Source: JAFAGX01 sp035622175 (lineage in GTDB: Bacteria; Acidobacteriota; Terriglobia; Terriglobales; Acidobacteriaceae). Taken from it: DNA of 64,000 nt. Made by a program: the position numbers and the translations under genes. The first letter of the stretch is position 1; each line of letters starts with the position of its first letter. The notes under the pieces are model-generated. The model worked only from the letters and a program-made list of their open reading frames with translations, was not told the origin of the DNA and ran no database searches. The stretch covers positions 5,904 to 69,903 of the forward strand of contig DASPVV010000034.1 of assembly GCA_035622175.1 (NCBI GenBank). Direction: 5' to 3'. Positions 17,457 through 25,786 of this stretch are shown here, piece by piece.

Positions 17457-19094
17457 ATGCACCGCGTGAAAGCACTCGCATCGATCCTGCTGTGGGTTTG
17501 CGTTTTATGCGGCATTCCTGCATGGGCCCTGGACGATGAAATGCATGCCCATCATCACGATCCTGACGAACAACTCGGCAAGGTCTCGTTTCCGATCTCC
17601 TGCGCGCCTGCCTCCCAGAGTGCCTTCGAGCGAGGTGTCGCGCTGCTGCATTCCTTCGGATACGAGGAGGCGGAGGAACAGTTCACCGCAATCACCCAAA
17701 CCGATCCGCAGTGTGCCATGGCGCACTGGGGGATTGCCATGAGCCTGTTTCACCAGATCTGGGAGCGGCCCGAGGACTCAACTCTTCAGCGAGGCCATGA
17801 CGAAATTGGAAAGGGGCAGAAGATCGGGGGAAAAACCGAGCGTGAGCGCGGTTATCTCTCCGCTCTAGCCGTGTTCTACCAGGATCCCGCCAAGAAAGAC
17901 TACCTGCCGCAAGCGACGGCATACTCGAATGCGATGGCGAAGCTCGACCAGCAATACCCCACCGATGTGGAAGTAGGGGCATTCTACGCATTATCGTTGC
18001 TGGCGGCCAAGCCCCCGGACGACACCTCGCACGCCGCTGAGAAAAAAGCGGTTGCGATTCTTGAGCCGCTATTCCAGCAGCAGCCCAATCACCCCGGCCT
18101 CGCCCACTACATCATCCATGCCTGCGATTCACCTGAATTGGCGCCGATGGGACTTGCCGCTGCCCGCCGCTACGCGGAGATTGCTCCGTCGTCCGCGCAC
18201 GCTGTCCACATGCCATCGCACATCTTTGCTCGCCTCGGACTCTGGCCGGAGGATATTCAGGCCAACCTCAAATCGGTGGCCCTGACCCAGAAATCCGACG
18301 CAATGTACATGCGCGGGCACGAATTGCATGCCAGGCATTTTCTACTCTATGCCTACCTGCAAACCGGACAGGACGACGCCGCCAGGCAAATGCTGGAGCA
18401 AGCGAAGCAGATTCTGGCGGTACCTACCAGCGGCGGGGACACGGGAATGCTCGAATATTACGGCTTTGCAGCGGCACATTTCCCGGCACTCTACCACTTG
18501 GAGATGCGAAACTGGCGGGATGCAGGGACACTCCAGCCTGCCGCTAACGCATCCCCCTATTTACAGATGATCACCTATTGGGCGCAGACCATCGCCTCAG
18601 CACACATGGGCGATGTGGAAGCGACCCGGCGCAATGCCCAGAAATTCGACGAGGCGGAAGAGGCGACTCGCAAATCAAAGTACGCTTATGCACTGGAGGG
18701 ACCGCAGTCGTCGCACGGTGAGGTTGCCGCGTGGCTCGCCTTCGCCGAGAAAAGGAATGACGAGGCGCTCCAGCAGATGCGTCAGGTCGCCGACACGCAA
18801 GACAGAGTGGGAAAAGCAGAAGTCGACATTCCCGCGCGCGAGATGCTGGCGGATATGCTGCTCGAACTCCATCAACCCGAGAACGCCTTATTGGAATATG
18901 AAAGGTCGATGAAGATTGATCCTGGCCGCTTTAACGGGCTGGCGGGCGCTGCCCGAGCCGCCCAGTTGGCTCATCAGGCGGCAAAAGCGAATTTCTACAA
19001 CGCGCAATTGCTAAAGAACTGCGACGACGGAAAGCATTCCGATCGCCCCGAATTACGCAGCGCCAAAACGGAGCTGGCAGAAAACGGGCAATAG
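17457..19094 (+). CDS. Secreted TPR-repeat protein
   Basis: 545 residues with signal peptide ASILLWVCVLCGIPAWA and a His-rich mature start (EMHAHHHDPDE). Helical repeats of TPR type run through the protein, for example GYEEAEEQFTAITQTDPQC, TGQDDAARQMLEQAKQIL and ALLEYERSMKIDPGRFNGLA near the C-terminus. Whole-length relatives are common in Acidobacteriota and are annotated only as TPR proteins. It probably acts as an extracytoplasmic scaffold. The strong GAGGAGGTG ribosome site fixes the start. Confidence 0.8.
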   Translation: MHRVKALASILLWVCVLCGIPAWALDDEMHAHHHDPDEQLGKVSFPISCAPASQSAFERGVALLHSFGYEEAEEQFTAITQTDPQCAMAHWGIAMSLFHQIWERPEDSTLQRGHDEIGKGQKIGGKTERERGYLSALAVFYQDPAKKDYLPQATAYSNAMAKLDQQYPTDVEVGAFYALSLLAAKPPDDTSHAAEKKAVAILEPLFQQQPNHPGLAHYIIHACDSPELAPMGLAAARRYAEIAPSSAHAVHMPSHIFARLGLWPEDIQANLKSVALTQKSDAMYMRGHELHARHFLLYAYLQTGQDDAARQMLEQAKQILAVPTSGGDTGMLEYYGFAAAHFPALYHLEMRNWRDAGTLQPAANASPYLQMITYWAQTIASAHMGDVEATRRNAQKFDEAEEATRKSKYAYALEGPQSSHGEVAAWLAFAEKRNDEALQQMRQVADTQDRVGKAEVDIPAREMLADMLLELHQPENALLEYERSMKIDPGRFNGLAGAARAAQLAHQAAKANFYNAQLLKNCDDGKHSDRPELRSAKTELAENGQ

Positions 19095-19288
19095 CCCCAA
19101 CCCAAAGTCGGGTAGTGTCGATTGCCACCCCACTCGCGGAAACGAACAAGGGGAAGGGTTGCGACCGCCCGCTGCAGGGTACGCTCTGCGTCGACTCCGG
19201 GAAACGAGTCTTCCCTCCGTCCGTGTGCGCAGCGAAGACAGCCTATTTCAGCTTGGCGAGCTTTCGCAGCGGCCAACGAAGGGTCGGT

Positions 19289-19864
19289 TCACTCAGGTCC
19301 AGTGGTCGGCCTCGACGGCGATTGCTTCCACAATGTCTGGGTGAACGCCGATGCGGTGATTTGGTAAACCAAGGAGTTCCTGCCAGATCCATCGCGCCTG
19401 GAGCCATTGCGAACTCCACCAATCTTTTCCAATGCCTTCTGCGACCGCAGGTTCTCGGGGCCAACCAGAAAGACAACCCGATCCACGAAGGTAAAAGCAT
19501 GCCGGAGCATGAGTTCTTTCATCTCGCGATTGTAGGTTCCACCCCAGTGGGAACGAGCCAAGAACGTCCAGCCGATTTCGATTTCGCTTTTGTGTTCGTC
19601 GTAGGCGTGAAATCGCGACGTCCCGATCACTTTGCCGTCTTTCGAATCAACGGCGATCAGTGCACCGCCAGAATCGAGTGACGCCTGAAAGAACTTCTTG
19701 AAGACATCCTCCTTCCAACGATCTTTGTCCGGGTGCTGCTCCCAAATCCGTGGATCCGAGGCCACCGCATACAGATCCCCGAAATCGCTGGCCCGAAGAG
19801 GCCTGAGTTCCAAGAGCCTGCCCTTCAGCATGGGTTGAAGATCATAGGTCATGCGCTTTTTCAT
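19289..19864 (-). CDS. GNAT N-acetyltransferase, RimJ/RimL type
   Basis: 191 residues. The N-terminal LKGRLLELRPLRASDFGDLY and the core VIGTSRFHAYD, IEIGWTFLARSHWGGTYNRE and NLRSQKALEKIGG are the typical RimJ/RimL GNAT blocks, with acetyl-CoA bound near SHWGGTYN. It acetylates an amino group on a protein, antibiotic or small molecule; the substrate is not predictable. The monocistronic gene converges on the TPR gene. Confidence 0.88.
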   Translation of the reverse strand: MKKRMTYDLQPMLKGRLLELRPLRASDFGDLYAVASDPRIWEQHPDKDRWKEDVFKKFFQASLDSGGALIAVDSKDGKVIGTSRFHAYDEHKSEIEIGWTFLARSHWGGTYNREMKELMLRHAFTFVDRVVFLVGPENLRSQKALEKIGGVRNGSRRDGSGRNSLVYQITASAFTQTLWKQSPSRPTTGPE

Positions 19865-20020
19865 TATCGCTCATTGACATTGTTCAGCATCTCAGCCTCG
19901 ACCCGACTTAATTCCGACCTTTGGTTGTCTGCGGATTCAGACACTCGGAGGTGCCGAACGCCAAGGGCTCAGCGAGAAGGAGGGCGAAATGTTTCTATAA
20001 CTGATAACTGGCTGGTTTGG

Positions 20021-20446
20021 TTAGCGATTCGTCTTAACGGTCAGTTGAGACCGTACGACGTCTCCCAAGAGAAACAGATCCGTAAGCAGTGCGCGCAGAT
20101 GGATCGAAGCATTGAGATTGTCGACTAACTGAGAGCTAATCGAGGGCTGAGCACGAACCAGTTCAATGGCTGCGAGCGAGTTTTGGGCATCACGGTCGAG
20201 CACCTCAAGAAATGCCTTATATGTTTCCGCGGGCTCAAACTTTCCTTCTCGTAGCGTCAAGGCGCAACTCTCCGCGAGTCCGCTGATCGCGCTGGCTGCG
20301 CGATCGAGGAATTGGCGGATGGGCGAGCCCGCACCGCCCACTTCTTCACGCGGAAGACCTTTTGCAGCGTAGGCGAGCATGAACTCATAGCATTCTTCGA
20401 TCGCAGTACAGCGTTCCAAGATCCCTGTTTCTATTCCCTCGGACAT
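20021..20446 (-). CDS. Small helical protein of unknown function, last gene of the molybdenum-hydroxylase operon
   Basis: 141 residues from the ATG at 20446, 10 nt after the cytochrome b stop. It is all-helical, soluble and without Cys pairs beyond two isolated residues (RCTAIEECYEFM). I do not recognise a family. Tight spacing places it in the operon with the hydroxylase subunits and the cytochrome, so it may be an assembly or accessory factor; this is inference from position only. Confidence 0.7.
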   Translation of the reverse strand: MSEGIETGILERCTAIEECYEFMLAYAAKGLPREEVGGAGSPIRQFLDRAASAISGLAESCALTLREGKFEPAETYKAFLEVLDRDAQNSLAAIELVRAQPSISSQLVDNLNASIHLRALLTDLFLLGDVVRSQLTVKTNR

Positions 20447-20456
20447 GTCCTGGCTG

Positions 20457-21320
20457 TCAGGCCTCCGTTTGGGCGGAATGGGGTGACGCCGCTGTCGAAT
20501 CGACCATCCAGCGGTGAGGATCGTGCTCCTCCAGGTAAAAATCACGGCTCATCCAACCGAAGATCATCGACTTTGTAATCGGGATTTTTTCCGGGCGAAT
20601 CGCAAAATAGATGTGCACTGTGACCATCGCGATCAGTCCTACCCCCGCCAGCCCGTGCAGGACGTACATCATGCCCCAAGTCATGTCGCTGAAAAGGTAA
20701 GGATTTCGCGGAAAGAAGACCGTGCGTACGCGAAACATCATCAATACGCCGGTTCCGATGGCGGAAAGCCCGGTGGCGAGGATGGCGCCGTGGTAGAGCT
20801 TGTTCTCGAGTGGATATTTGGCGAACTTTCGCGGGGGCGCCGCGTCGCGGCCCACGAACCGCAAAAATCTGTGACAGGCGTCGGTGATGTCGATTTTGTC
20901 AGGCCAGATCGACCAGAAGTCGAGCCAAAAGGAGGCATGCAAAATGTGGAAGAGGATCGATGCGGTCAGCACAACCCCTGCGATCCAGTGATAGGTCACC
21001 CAGGGAAACTGGAAGCCAACTTTCGGAAGAAAGGCCGTGAAGAGCAGCGTTAGCATGGCAAGCGCCATGACCCAGTGGAAAAGGCGCGCAGCCAGGGAAT
21101 GCCGGGGGACGCGTGAGGGAATCGCCGAAGCGGGCAGACCCGAACCTTCCACCGCAAACTGGCGAGGCTTGGCGAAGTAGCGCACGTACGTAGCATGAAT
21201 CACAAGGAAAAGCAGGCCGGCAATCGCCGATACCCAGATGAGGAACCACGCAATGTGAATGGGCACCAACTTCCCCCACGGATCGGTGGCCCACTGTAAG
21301 GGCGACGCTAGGAAGCCCAT
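20457..21320 (-). CDS. Membrane cytochrome b subunit (FdhI/b561-like)
   Basis: 287 residues with about five hydrophobic segments. Candidate haem-b ligands are in HSLAARLFHWVMALAML, VTYHWIAGVVLTASILFHI and YVLHGLAGVGLIAMVTVHI. This is the layout of formate-dehydrogenase gamma and Ni-Fe hydrogenase b-type cytochromes. It overlaps the FAD-subunit gene by 13 nt, so it should belong to the same enzyme. The likely role is to carry electrons from the exported hydroxylase into the quinone pool. Confidence 0.85.
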   Translation of the reverse strand: MGFLASPLQWATDPWGKLVPIHIAWFLIWVSAIAGLLFLVIHATYVRYFAKPRQFAVEGSGLPASAIPSRVPRHSLAARLFHWVMALAMLTLLFTAFLPKVGFQFPWVTYHWIAGVVLTASILFHILHASFWLDFWSIWPDKIDITDACHRFLRFVGRDAAPPRKFAKYPLENKLYHGAILATGLSAIGTGVLMMFRVRTVFFPRNPYLFSDMTWGMMYVLHGLAGVGLIAMVTVHIYFAIRPEKIPITKSMIFGWMSRDFYLEEHDPHRWMVDSTAASPHSAQTEA

Positions 21321-22324
21321 TTTGCCTCCTCCACTCCGCCGATGGCCCGCTTCACCAGATTTCGCATCAGGGGAATTTTATAGGCGTTGAATTGCAAAGG
21401 CACCGCTCCCTTGACCGCCACTTTCCCGGCCATTTCGCCGGTGGCAGCGTTGGCTGGCATACCGCGCACCGCGTTTTCGACCGCTGTAAGCCGCAGCGGG
21501 CGGGCAGCGGCGGCGTTGACCGCGATGCGAAGCCGCTCGATTTTGCCCTCGGCTAAAAGCAGGGCTGATGCGACGTTTAACAACGGAAAGTCCCACACAT
21601 TCCGGTCCCGCACTTTCTCAAAATAAAATTTCGCTCCCGCCCACCGAGACGGAAGTTGAATCGACGTCAGCAAATCTCCGGCTTCGAGGATGTGCAGCCG
21701 GGTAATGTCAATGTCTGGGCCGATGAAATAGTCTTCCGCATTCACGACTCGTTCGCCCTGGCGCGTGCGAATCACGAACTTGGCCTCGAGCGCAATGAGT
21801 GCGGGTGCGGTATCGGAAGGATTCACGGCGACGCAGCGGTCTGCGTGCAAAATCGCATGCTCGCGGTTGCGTCCCTCTGGAGTGTCGGCATAGCAAATGT
21901 TTCCGCCCGCACGGTAGCAAGGCCAACCGGCGCGATAATACCAGCAACGCGCGTCTTGGGAGACGTTCCCGCCGATCGTGGCCTGATTCCGAATCTGCGG
22001 TGAAGCGACGACGGACGCAGCCTCTGACAGCAGCGAGTACTGTTGTTGAATCACGGGATGCTGCATCACTTCCGTAAGGGTCGTCATCGCGCCGATCTCG
22101 ACGCCGTCGCTCGTGGAGCGGATTCCCCTGAGTTCTTCAATCCCGCTCAGGTCAACAACGGTTTGCGGCCGCTTGATGCGGTCTTTGAGCCAGTCAAAGG
22201 TGTCGAGTCCGCCCGCCAGCACCCACACGCCGCCTGCGTGTTGCTGAAGAACACGGTGTGCCTCGTCTACCGAGCTGGGCTGAAGCAGCTCAAAGGCCGG
22301 CATGACATCTCGAATCACTGCCAT
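21308..22324 (-). CDS. FAD-binding subunit of a molybdenum hydroxylase, with extra Cys cluster (PaoB/YagS-like)
   Basis: 338 residues. FAD-binding blocks VLAGGLDTFDWLK and TIGGNVSQDARC are followed by a Cys-containing insert, CWYYRAGWPCYRAGGNICYA, with three Cys close together. A similar insert in E. coli PaoB (YagS) carries a [4Fe-4S] cluster, so one is likely here too. It relays electrons between the 2Fe-2S subunit and the acceptor. GAGAGGAG precedes the ATG at 22324. Confidence 0.88.
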   Translation of the reverse strand: MAVIRDVMPAFELLQPSSVDEAHRVLQQHAGGVWVLAGGLDTFDWLKDRIKRPQTVVDLSGIEELRGIRSTSDGVEIGAMTTLTEVMQHPVIQQQYSLLSEAASVVASPQIRNQATIGGNVSQDARCWYYRAGWPCYRAGGNICYADTPEGRNREHAILHADRCVAVNPSDTAPALIALEAKFVIRTRQGERVVNAEDYFIGPDIDITRLHILEAGDLLTSIQLPSRWAGAKFYFEKVRDRNVWDFPLLNVASALLLAEGKIERLRIAVNAAAARPLRLTAVENAVRGMPANAATGEMAGKVAVKGAVPLQFNAYKIPLMRNLVKRAIGGVEEAKWAS

Positions 22325-22347
22325 AACTTGCTCCTCTCAACCCGCTT

Positions 22348-24900
22348 CTATATATGAGCCATGAGTGGATGCTGCATCGGCCTCCCGGCTTCGAGCGCAG
22401 TCAAGATGGTATCGGCATTGACGGGTGCGCGGCGAAAGATCTCGTCGCCCAGCGCATCCGAAAGTGCGGTCAAGATTGCGGCACAGCCGCCGCCCACCGG
22501 CGGCTCGCCAACTCCCCGCGCTCCTACCGGGGTCTCGGGATCGGGAATGTCCAGCGCCTCCCATCGCATGTCGAGGGGCACATCGAGAATGGTCGGGGGT
22601 TTGCTGTGGTAAAAGCGTGTGGAAAGCATGGCGCCGTAGTGAGGGTCGTAAACCCATTTCTGACCGAGCGCGTGACCCATGCCTAAAACTGAGCGGCCAA
22701 GTACCTGCCCTCCGAGCGCGCGCGGATGAATTACCGTGCCGGTGTCCGCGCAGGCGAGAAAATCGGTGATGTAATACTTGCCGGTCTCGACATCGACTTC
22801 CACTTCGGCAAAGCTCGCGACAAAGGAAAACGTTTGTCCGTCGCGAGGGTAGGTATCTTTGGCAGCGGCCACCAGCCCTTGGCCGGCCAGGGCTGCCGCC
22901 GACGCCTTGGTCAACTTGTTCAGATCCGGTGCCGTATCGTGGCCGTCGTAGATACCGCCCAGCTGAATCGCGCGTTGCGCGGCCTGCGCCAGGGTCATGC
23001 CGGTTCCGCCCTTCCGGAAAACGCGTTCCCGGGCGATCTGGTACTGTTCGGGTTTGCCGCCGAGTGTTTTAGCGGCGATTTCCTGCAGCCTTTTCTTGGC
23101 CTCCATGGCGGCTGCGTACGCGGCACGCGTCATCGCATGCGTGGTCTGGCTGCCGCCGGAGACGCAAGTGAAAGGAAGATTCTTGGCTGTATCACCCCAA
23201 ATGACGTCGCACTTTTCCCAGGGGACGCCTAGAAGTTCGGCGCCTGCGCGGTGAACGTCGATCACCGACTCGGTTCCCAGGTTGCCGATTCCAGACTGAA
23301 ATCGAACACGCCCCTGGGGCGTGATGACCAGTAACCCGTCGAAGCCGACCGTACCGCCCACATACGTACTCAGCGAAACGCCCACGCCGCGAACCTTGGT
23401 CCCGCTTCGTTTCGGTGTACGCGCTACTCTCTCCTGCCAGCGGAACAGCTCGGCGCCGCGGTCGAGCGCTTGCTTCAGGAATGCGCTGGTCGCATAGGGC
23501 CGCTTGCCGTTCACCAGCGGACCGAACGGCGCCTTGCCTTCTGGACAATTGATGCGACGAATGGCGACCTGATCGACCCCGAGACGGCGCGCCGCTTTCG
23601 CCAGGATCGGTTCCATAATGATGATGCCCTGCAAGCCACCTGGCGAACTCTGTGCGCTTCGGGGCGGGGTGTTCGTCAAGATCGTGGCCCCGCGCCAGCG
23701 CATGGCTAGCGGTTGATACAGAAGGGACACGATCCGGCCTGACGACGGCACATCACCGACCGCATCGTAGGGCCCGTTGTTGGCGATCACGAACATATCG
23801 AGCGCCTGAATCCGTCCTTCTTTGGAGAAGCCGACTTTCATCCGGCCCATCAAACTTGGCCGCGCGCGTCCGATGAACGTTTCCTCCTCCCGGCTGATGC
23901 GCATCATCACCGGAGCATTCGCCTTCTTCGATAAGAGCGCCGGGATGATCAGCGATATACCGCCCGTGATTTTGCTGCCGAAGCCGCCTCCTGTGTATTC
24001 GCTAATCAGCACAACCTTGCTGCGATCGATATTCAGCCAGCGGGCGATGGCGGGTACGGTCTGCGCGGTACTTTGCGTCCCTGTGTAAACGTACACCTTC
24101 CCATTCTGCCAATACGCGAGCGCACTGCGGGTTTCGAGCGTCTGATGACTCGTGTCCGGTGTGACAAAGGTTTCGTCGAGGACCAGCGCGGCCGTGTTGA
24201 AGCCACCCTCGAGATCGCCGTACGACCATTCGTCGGGCGTTTTTCCGGCTGGCAACTGACCATGCTCAGCCTTGGCGAAGTCAGCGTGCGTCCACTTGAG
24301 TTCGCCAATCGTGGGAGGCCCCGGGGTTTGCCCGCCCGAAGGATGAGGCTGCATCCAGAGATTCCCCTCCATTCGCGGATTCGGCCCCCCGGGTCGCAGC
24401 GTGTCGAGCGGATCGATCACGAAAGGCAGGGGCTCGAAAGCAATCGCGATCTTTTCGATTGCCTCGGCGGCGGTGAATTCGTCCACGGCGGCCACCGCGA
24501 GAATCGGCTCCCCTTGATACAACGGCTCCAGGGTCAGGGCGCGTTCGCTCTTCGGATTGGCCTTGATCACCGTGCCGTTGTCCGTGAGGGAATCGGCGGG
24601 CGGGGGGAGTTCATCCGCGGTGAGAATCGCTTTCACGCCCGGCATGGTCAGAGCTTGCCGGGCATCGATGTGGGTGACGCGCGCGTGCGGCAAGGGGCTC
24701 AGCAGCAGCTTGCACCACAGCATGCCATCGACATGATAATCCTCGGCGTATTTCGCCTGCCCCGTCACCTTGGCATAAAGGTCTGGGGTTACGTAATCCT
24801 TGCCGATCAGTGTGTGGCCCACGCCGTATACGCGCTCGGATGCGGTGGCCGGTGGCGCGTCCTTGTTCTCTCGTGGCTTTTCAGAGGTCGTCTCAGGCAT
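22348..24900 (-). CDS. Molybdopterin-binding catalytic subunit, xanthine dehydrogenase/aldehyde oxidoreductase family (PaoC-like)
   Basis: 850 residues. After an N-terminal aldehyde-oxidase a/b hammerhead (ITGQAKYAEDYHVDGMLWCKL-like region), the cofactor loop GGGFGSKITGG and the C-terminal ARGVGEPPVGGGCA containing the catalytic Glu are present. Together with the two neighbouring subunits it forms an alpha-beta-gamma hydroxylase that oxidises aldehydes or N-heterocycles with water as oxygen source. It overlaps the 2Fe-2S subunit gene by 8 nt. No obvious Tat signal of its own, consistent with hitch-hiking export on the small subunit. Confidence 0.92.
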   Translation of the reverse strand: MPETTSEKPRENKDAPPATASERVYGVGHTLIGKDYVTPDLYAKVTGQAKYAEDYHVDGMLWCKLLLSPLPHARVTHIDARQALTMPGVKAILTADELPPPADSLTDNGTVIKANPKSERALTLEPLYQGEPILAVAAVDEFTAAEAIEKIAIAFEPLPFVIDPLDTLRPGGPNPRMEGNLWMQPHPSGGQTPGPPTIGELKWTHADFAKAEHGQLPAGKTPDEWSYGDLEGGFNTAALVLDETFVTPDTSHQTLETRSALAYWQNGKVYVYTGTQSTAQTVPAIARWLNIDRSKVVLISEYTGGGFGSKITGGISLIIPALLSKKANAPVMMRISREEETFIGRARPSLMGRMKVGFSKEGRIQALDMFVIANNGPYDAVGDVPSSGRIVSLLYQPLAMRWRGATILTNTPPRSAQSSPGGLQGIIIMEPILAKAARRLGVDQVAIRRINCPEGKAPFGPLVNGKRPYATSAFLKQALDRGAELFRWQERVARTPKRSGTKVRGVGVSLSTYVGGTVGFDGLLVITPQGRVRFQSGIGNLGTESVIDVHRAGAELLGVPWEKCDVIWGDTAKNLPFTCVSGGSQTTHAMTRAAYAAAMEAKKRLQEIAAKTLGGKPEQYQIARERVFRKGGTGMTLAQAAQRAIQLGGIYDGHDTAPDLNKLTKASAAALAGQGLVAAAKDTYPRDGQTFSFVASFAEVEVDVETGKYYITDFLACADTGTVIHPRALGGQVLGRSVLGMGHALGQKWVYDPHYGAMLSTRFYHSKPPTILDVPLDMRWEALDIPDPETPVGARGVGEPPVGGGCAAILTALSDALGDEIFRRAPVNADTILTALEAGRPMQHPLMAHI

Positions 24901-25534
24901 GGCTGGCCTTCCTCATATTGTCTGCCCCGCGCATGAGTGCGGTGAGGATCTTGTCGTAGTCCTGACAGCGGCACAGATTTCCCGACACACCCTGTGCCAA
25001 CTCCGCTCTTGTGGGATGGGGATTGATCTTCAGGAATCCAACCGCCGCCATGATGAAACCAGGCATGCAGAACGCGCATTGGAAGCCTTGTTCGTCGACG
25101 ACGCCCTGTTGCACCGGATGCAGCCTTCCATCGGCTGCCGCCAAACCTTCGATCGTCAGAACCTTGCGGTTCCGCACCGTGTGGGTGAGGATCGAACAGG
25201 CATAATGTGGTACGTCGTCGATCAGCACGGTGCAGGAGCCGCACTCACCTCGGTCGCAGCCAAGCTTGGTGCCGGTCAGACCGAGCTTGTGGCGAAGAGT
25301 CCAGGCGAGCGTTTCCTGCTTCATGACGTCGGCGCGGCGCAGCTGACCATTGACGTTGAGCGTAATCAGGCGTTCGCCTGTGCCGCTCGTCTGGCCTAGA
25401 GAAGAGGGGGCGCGAAACAGATACCCCACCGAGGACACGGCCACGCCTCCGGCAATCACCCCTTTGATAAAGTCGCGTCGCGAGATCGCTTCGGGCGTGC
25501 TACCGATCCTCGATGGATCGACAAGGTCGCTCAT
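24893..25534 (-). CDS. 2Fe-2S subunit of a molybdenum hydroxylase with Tat signal (PaoA/YagT-like)
   Basis: 213 residues from the ATG at 25534, which has AGGAGG upstream; the frame runs on to 25768 without a ribosome site. A twin-arginine signal (SRRDFIKG plus a hydrophobic stretch) heads the protein. The two 2Fe-2S binding sets are CDRGECGSC...C and CAFCMPGF...GNLCRC, as in all xanthine-dehydrogenase-family small subunits. It leads the operon PaoA-C-B order, then cytochrome b and the 141-residue protein. Export of the whole complex to the periplasm is the expected outcome. Confidence 0.92.
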   Translation of the reverse strand: MSDLVDPSRIGSTPEAISRRDFIKGVIAGGVAVSSVGYLFRAPSSLGQTSGTGERLITLNVNGQLRRADVMKQETLAWTLRHKLGLTGTKLGCDRGECGSCTVLIDDVPHYACSILTHTVRNRKVLTIEGLAAADGRLHPVQQGVVDEQGFQCAFCMPGFIMAAVGFLKINPHPTRAELAQGVSGNLCRCQDYDKILTALMRGADNMRKASHA

Positions 25535-25536
25535 CT

Positions 25537-25551
25537 TAGGAGTACCTCCTA
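25537..25551 (-). promoter_or_regulatory. Perfect 6-bp inverted repeat over the ribosome site
   Basis: On the minus strand TAGGAG-GTA-CTCCTA lies just before the 2Fe-2S subunit ATG and contains its AGGAGG. A folded mRNA could hide the ribosome site with a 3-nt loop. Whether it is regulatory or incidental cannot be told. Confidence 0.4.
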
Positions 25552-25769
25552 CGATGTTGGCTAAAGATTCTCCGCTTGCGGCGGCCCGAGGGCTCCAGCT
25601 TCCCCGCGTGGAAGGTCCACGCCACCGCAACCTGCCGCCCATAAATTGTAAGCTTTTTATTGCCCTATCGATCGGACGAAAATGGAAGAAGTTGGCAACT
25701 GTCCGGTCGAATCTGGTGTGTCGGACGGAACTCACCGCTTGGTTTCGAACCGCACCAGAGGCAATCACC

Positions 25770-25775
25770 TATAAT
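25770..25775 (+). promoter_or_regulatory. -10 element of Ser/Thr kinase gene 1
   Basis: TATAAT ends 11 nt before the kinase ATG at 25787, and no Shine-Dalgarno follows. Transcription would start about 5 nt before the ATG. No good -35 at normal spacing was found. Confidence 0.5.
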
Positions 25776-25786
25776 CGATCGCAGCC

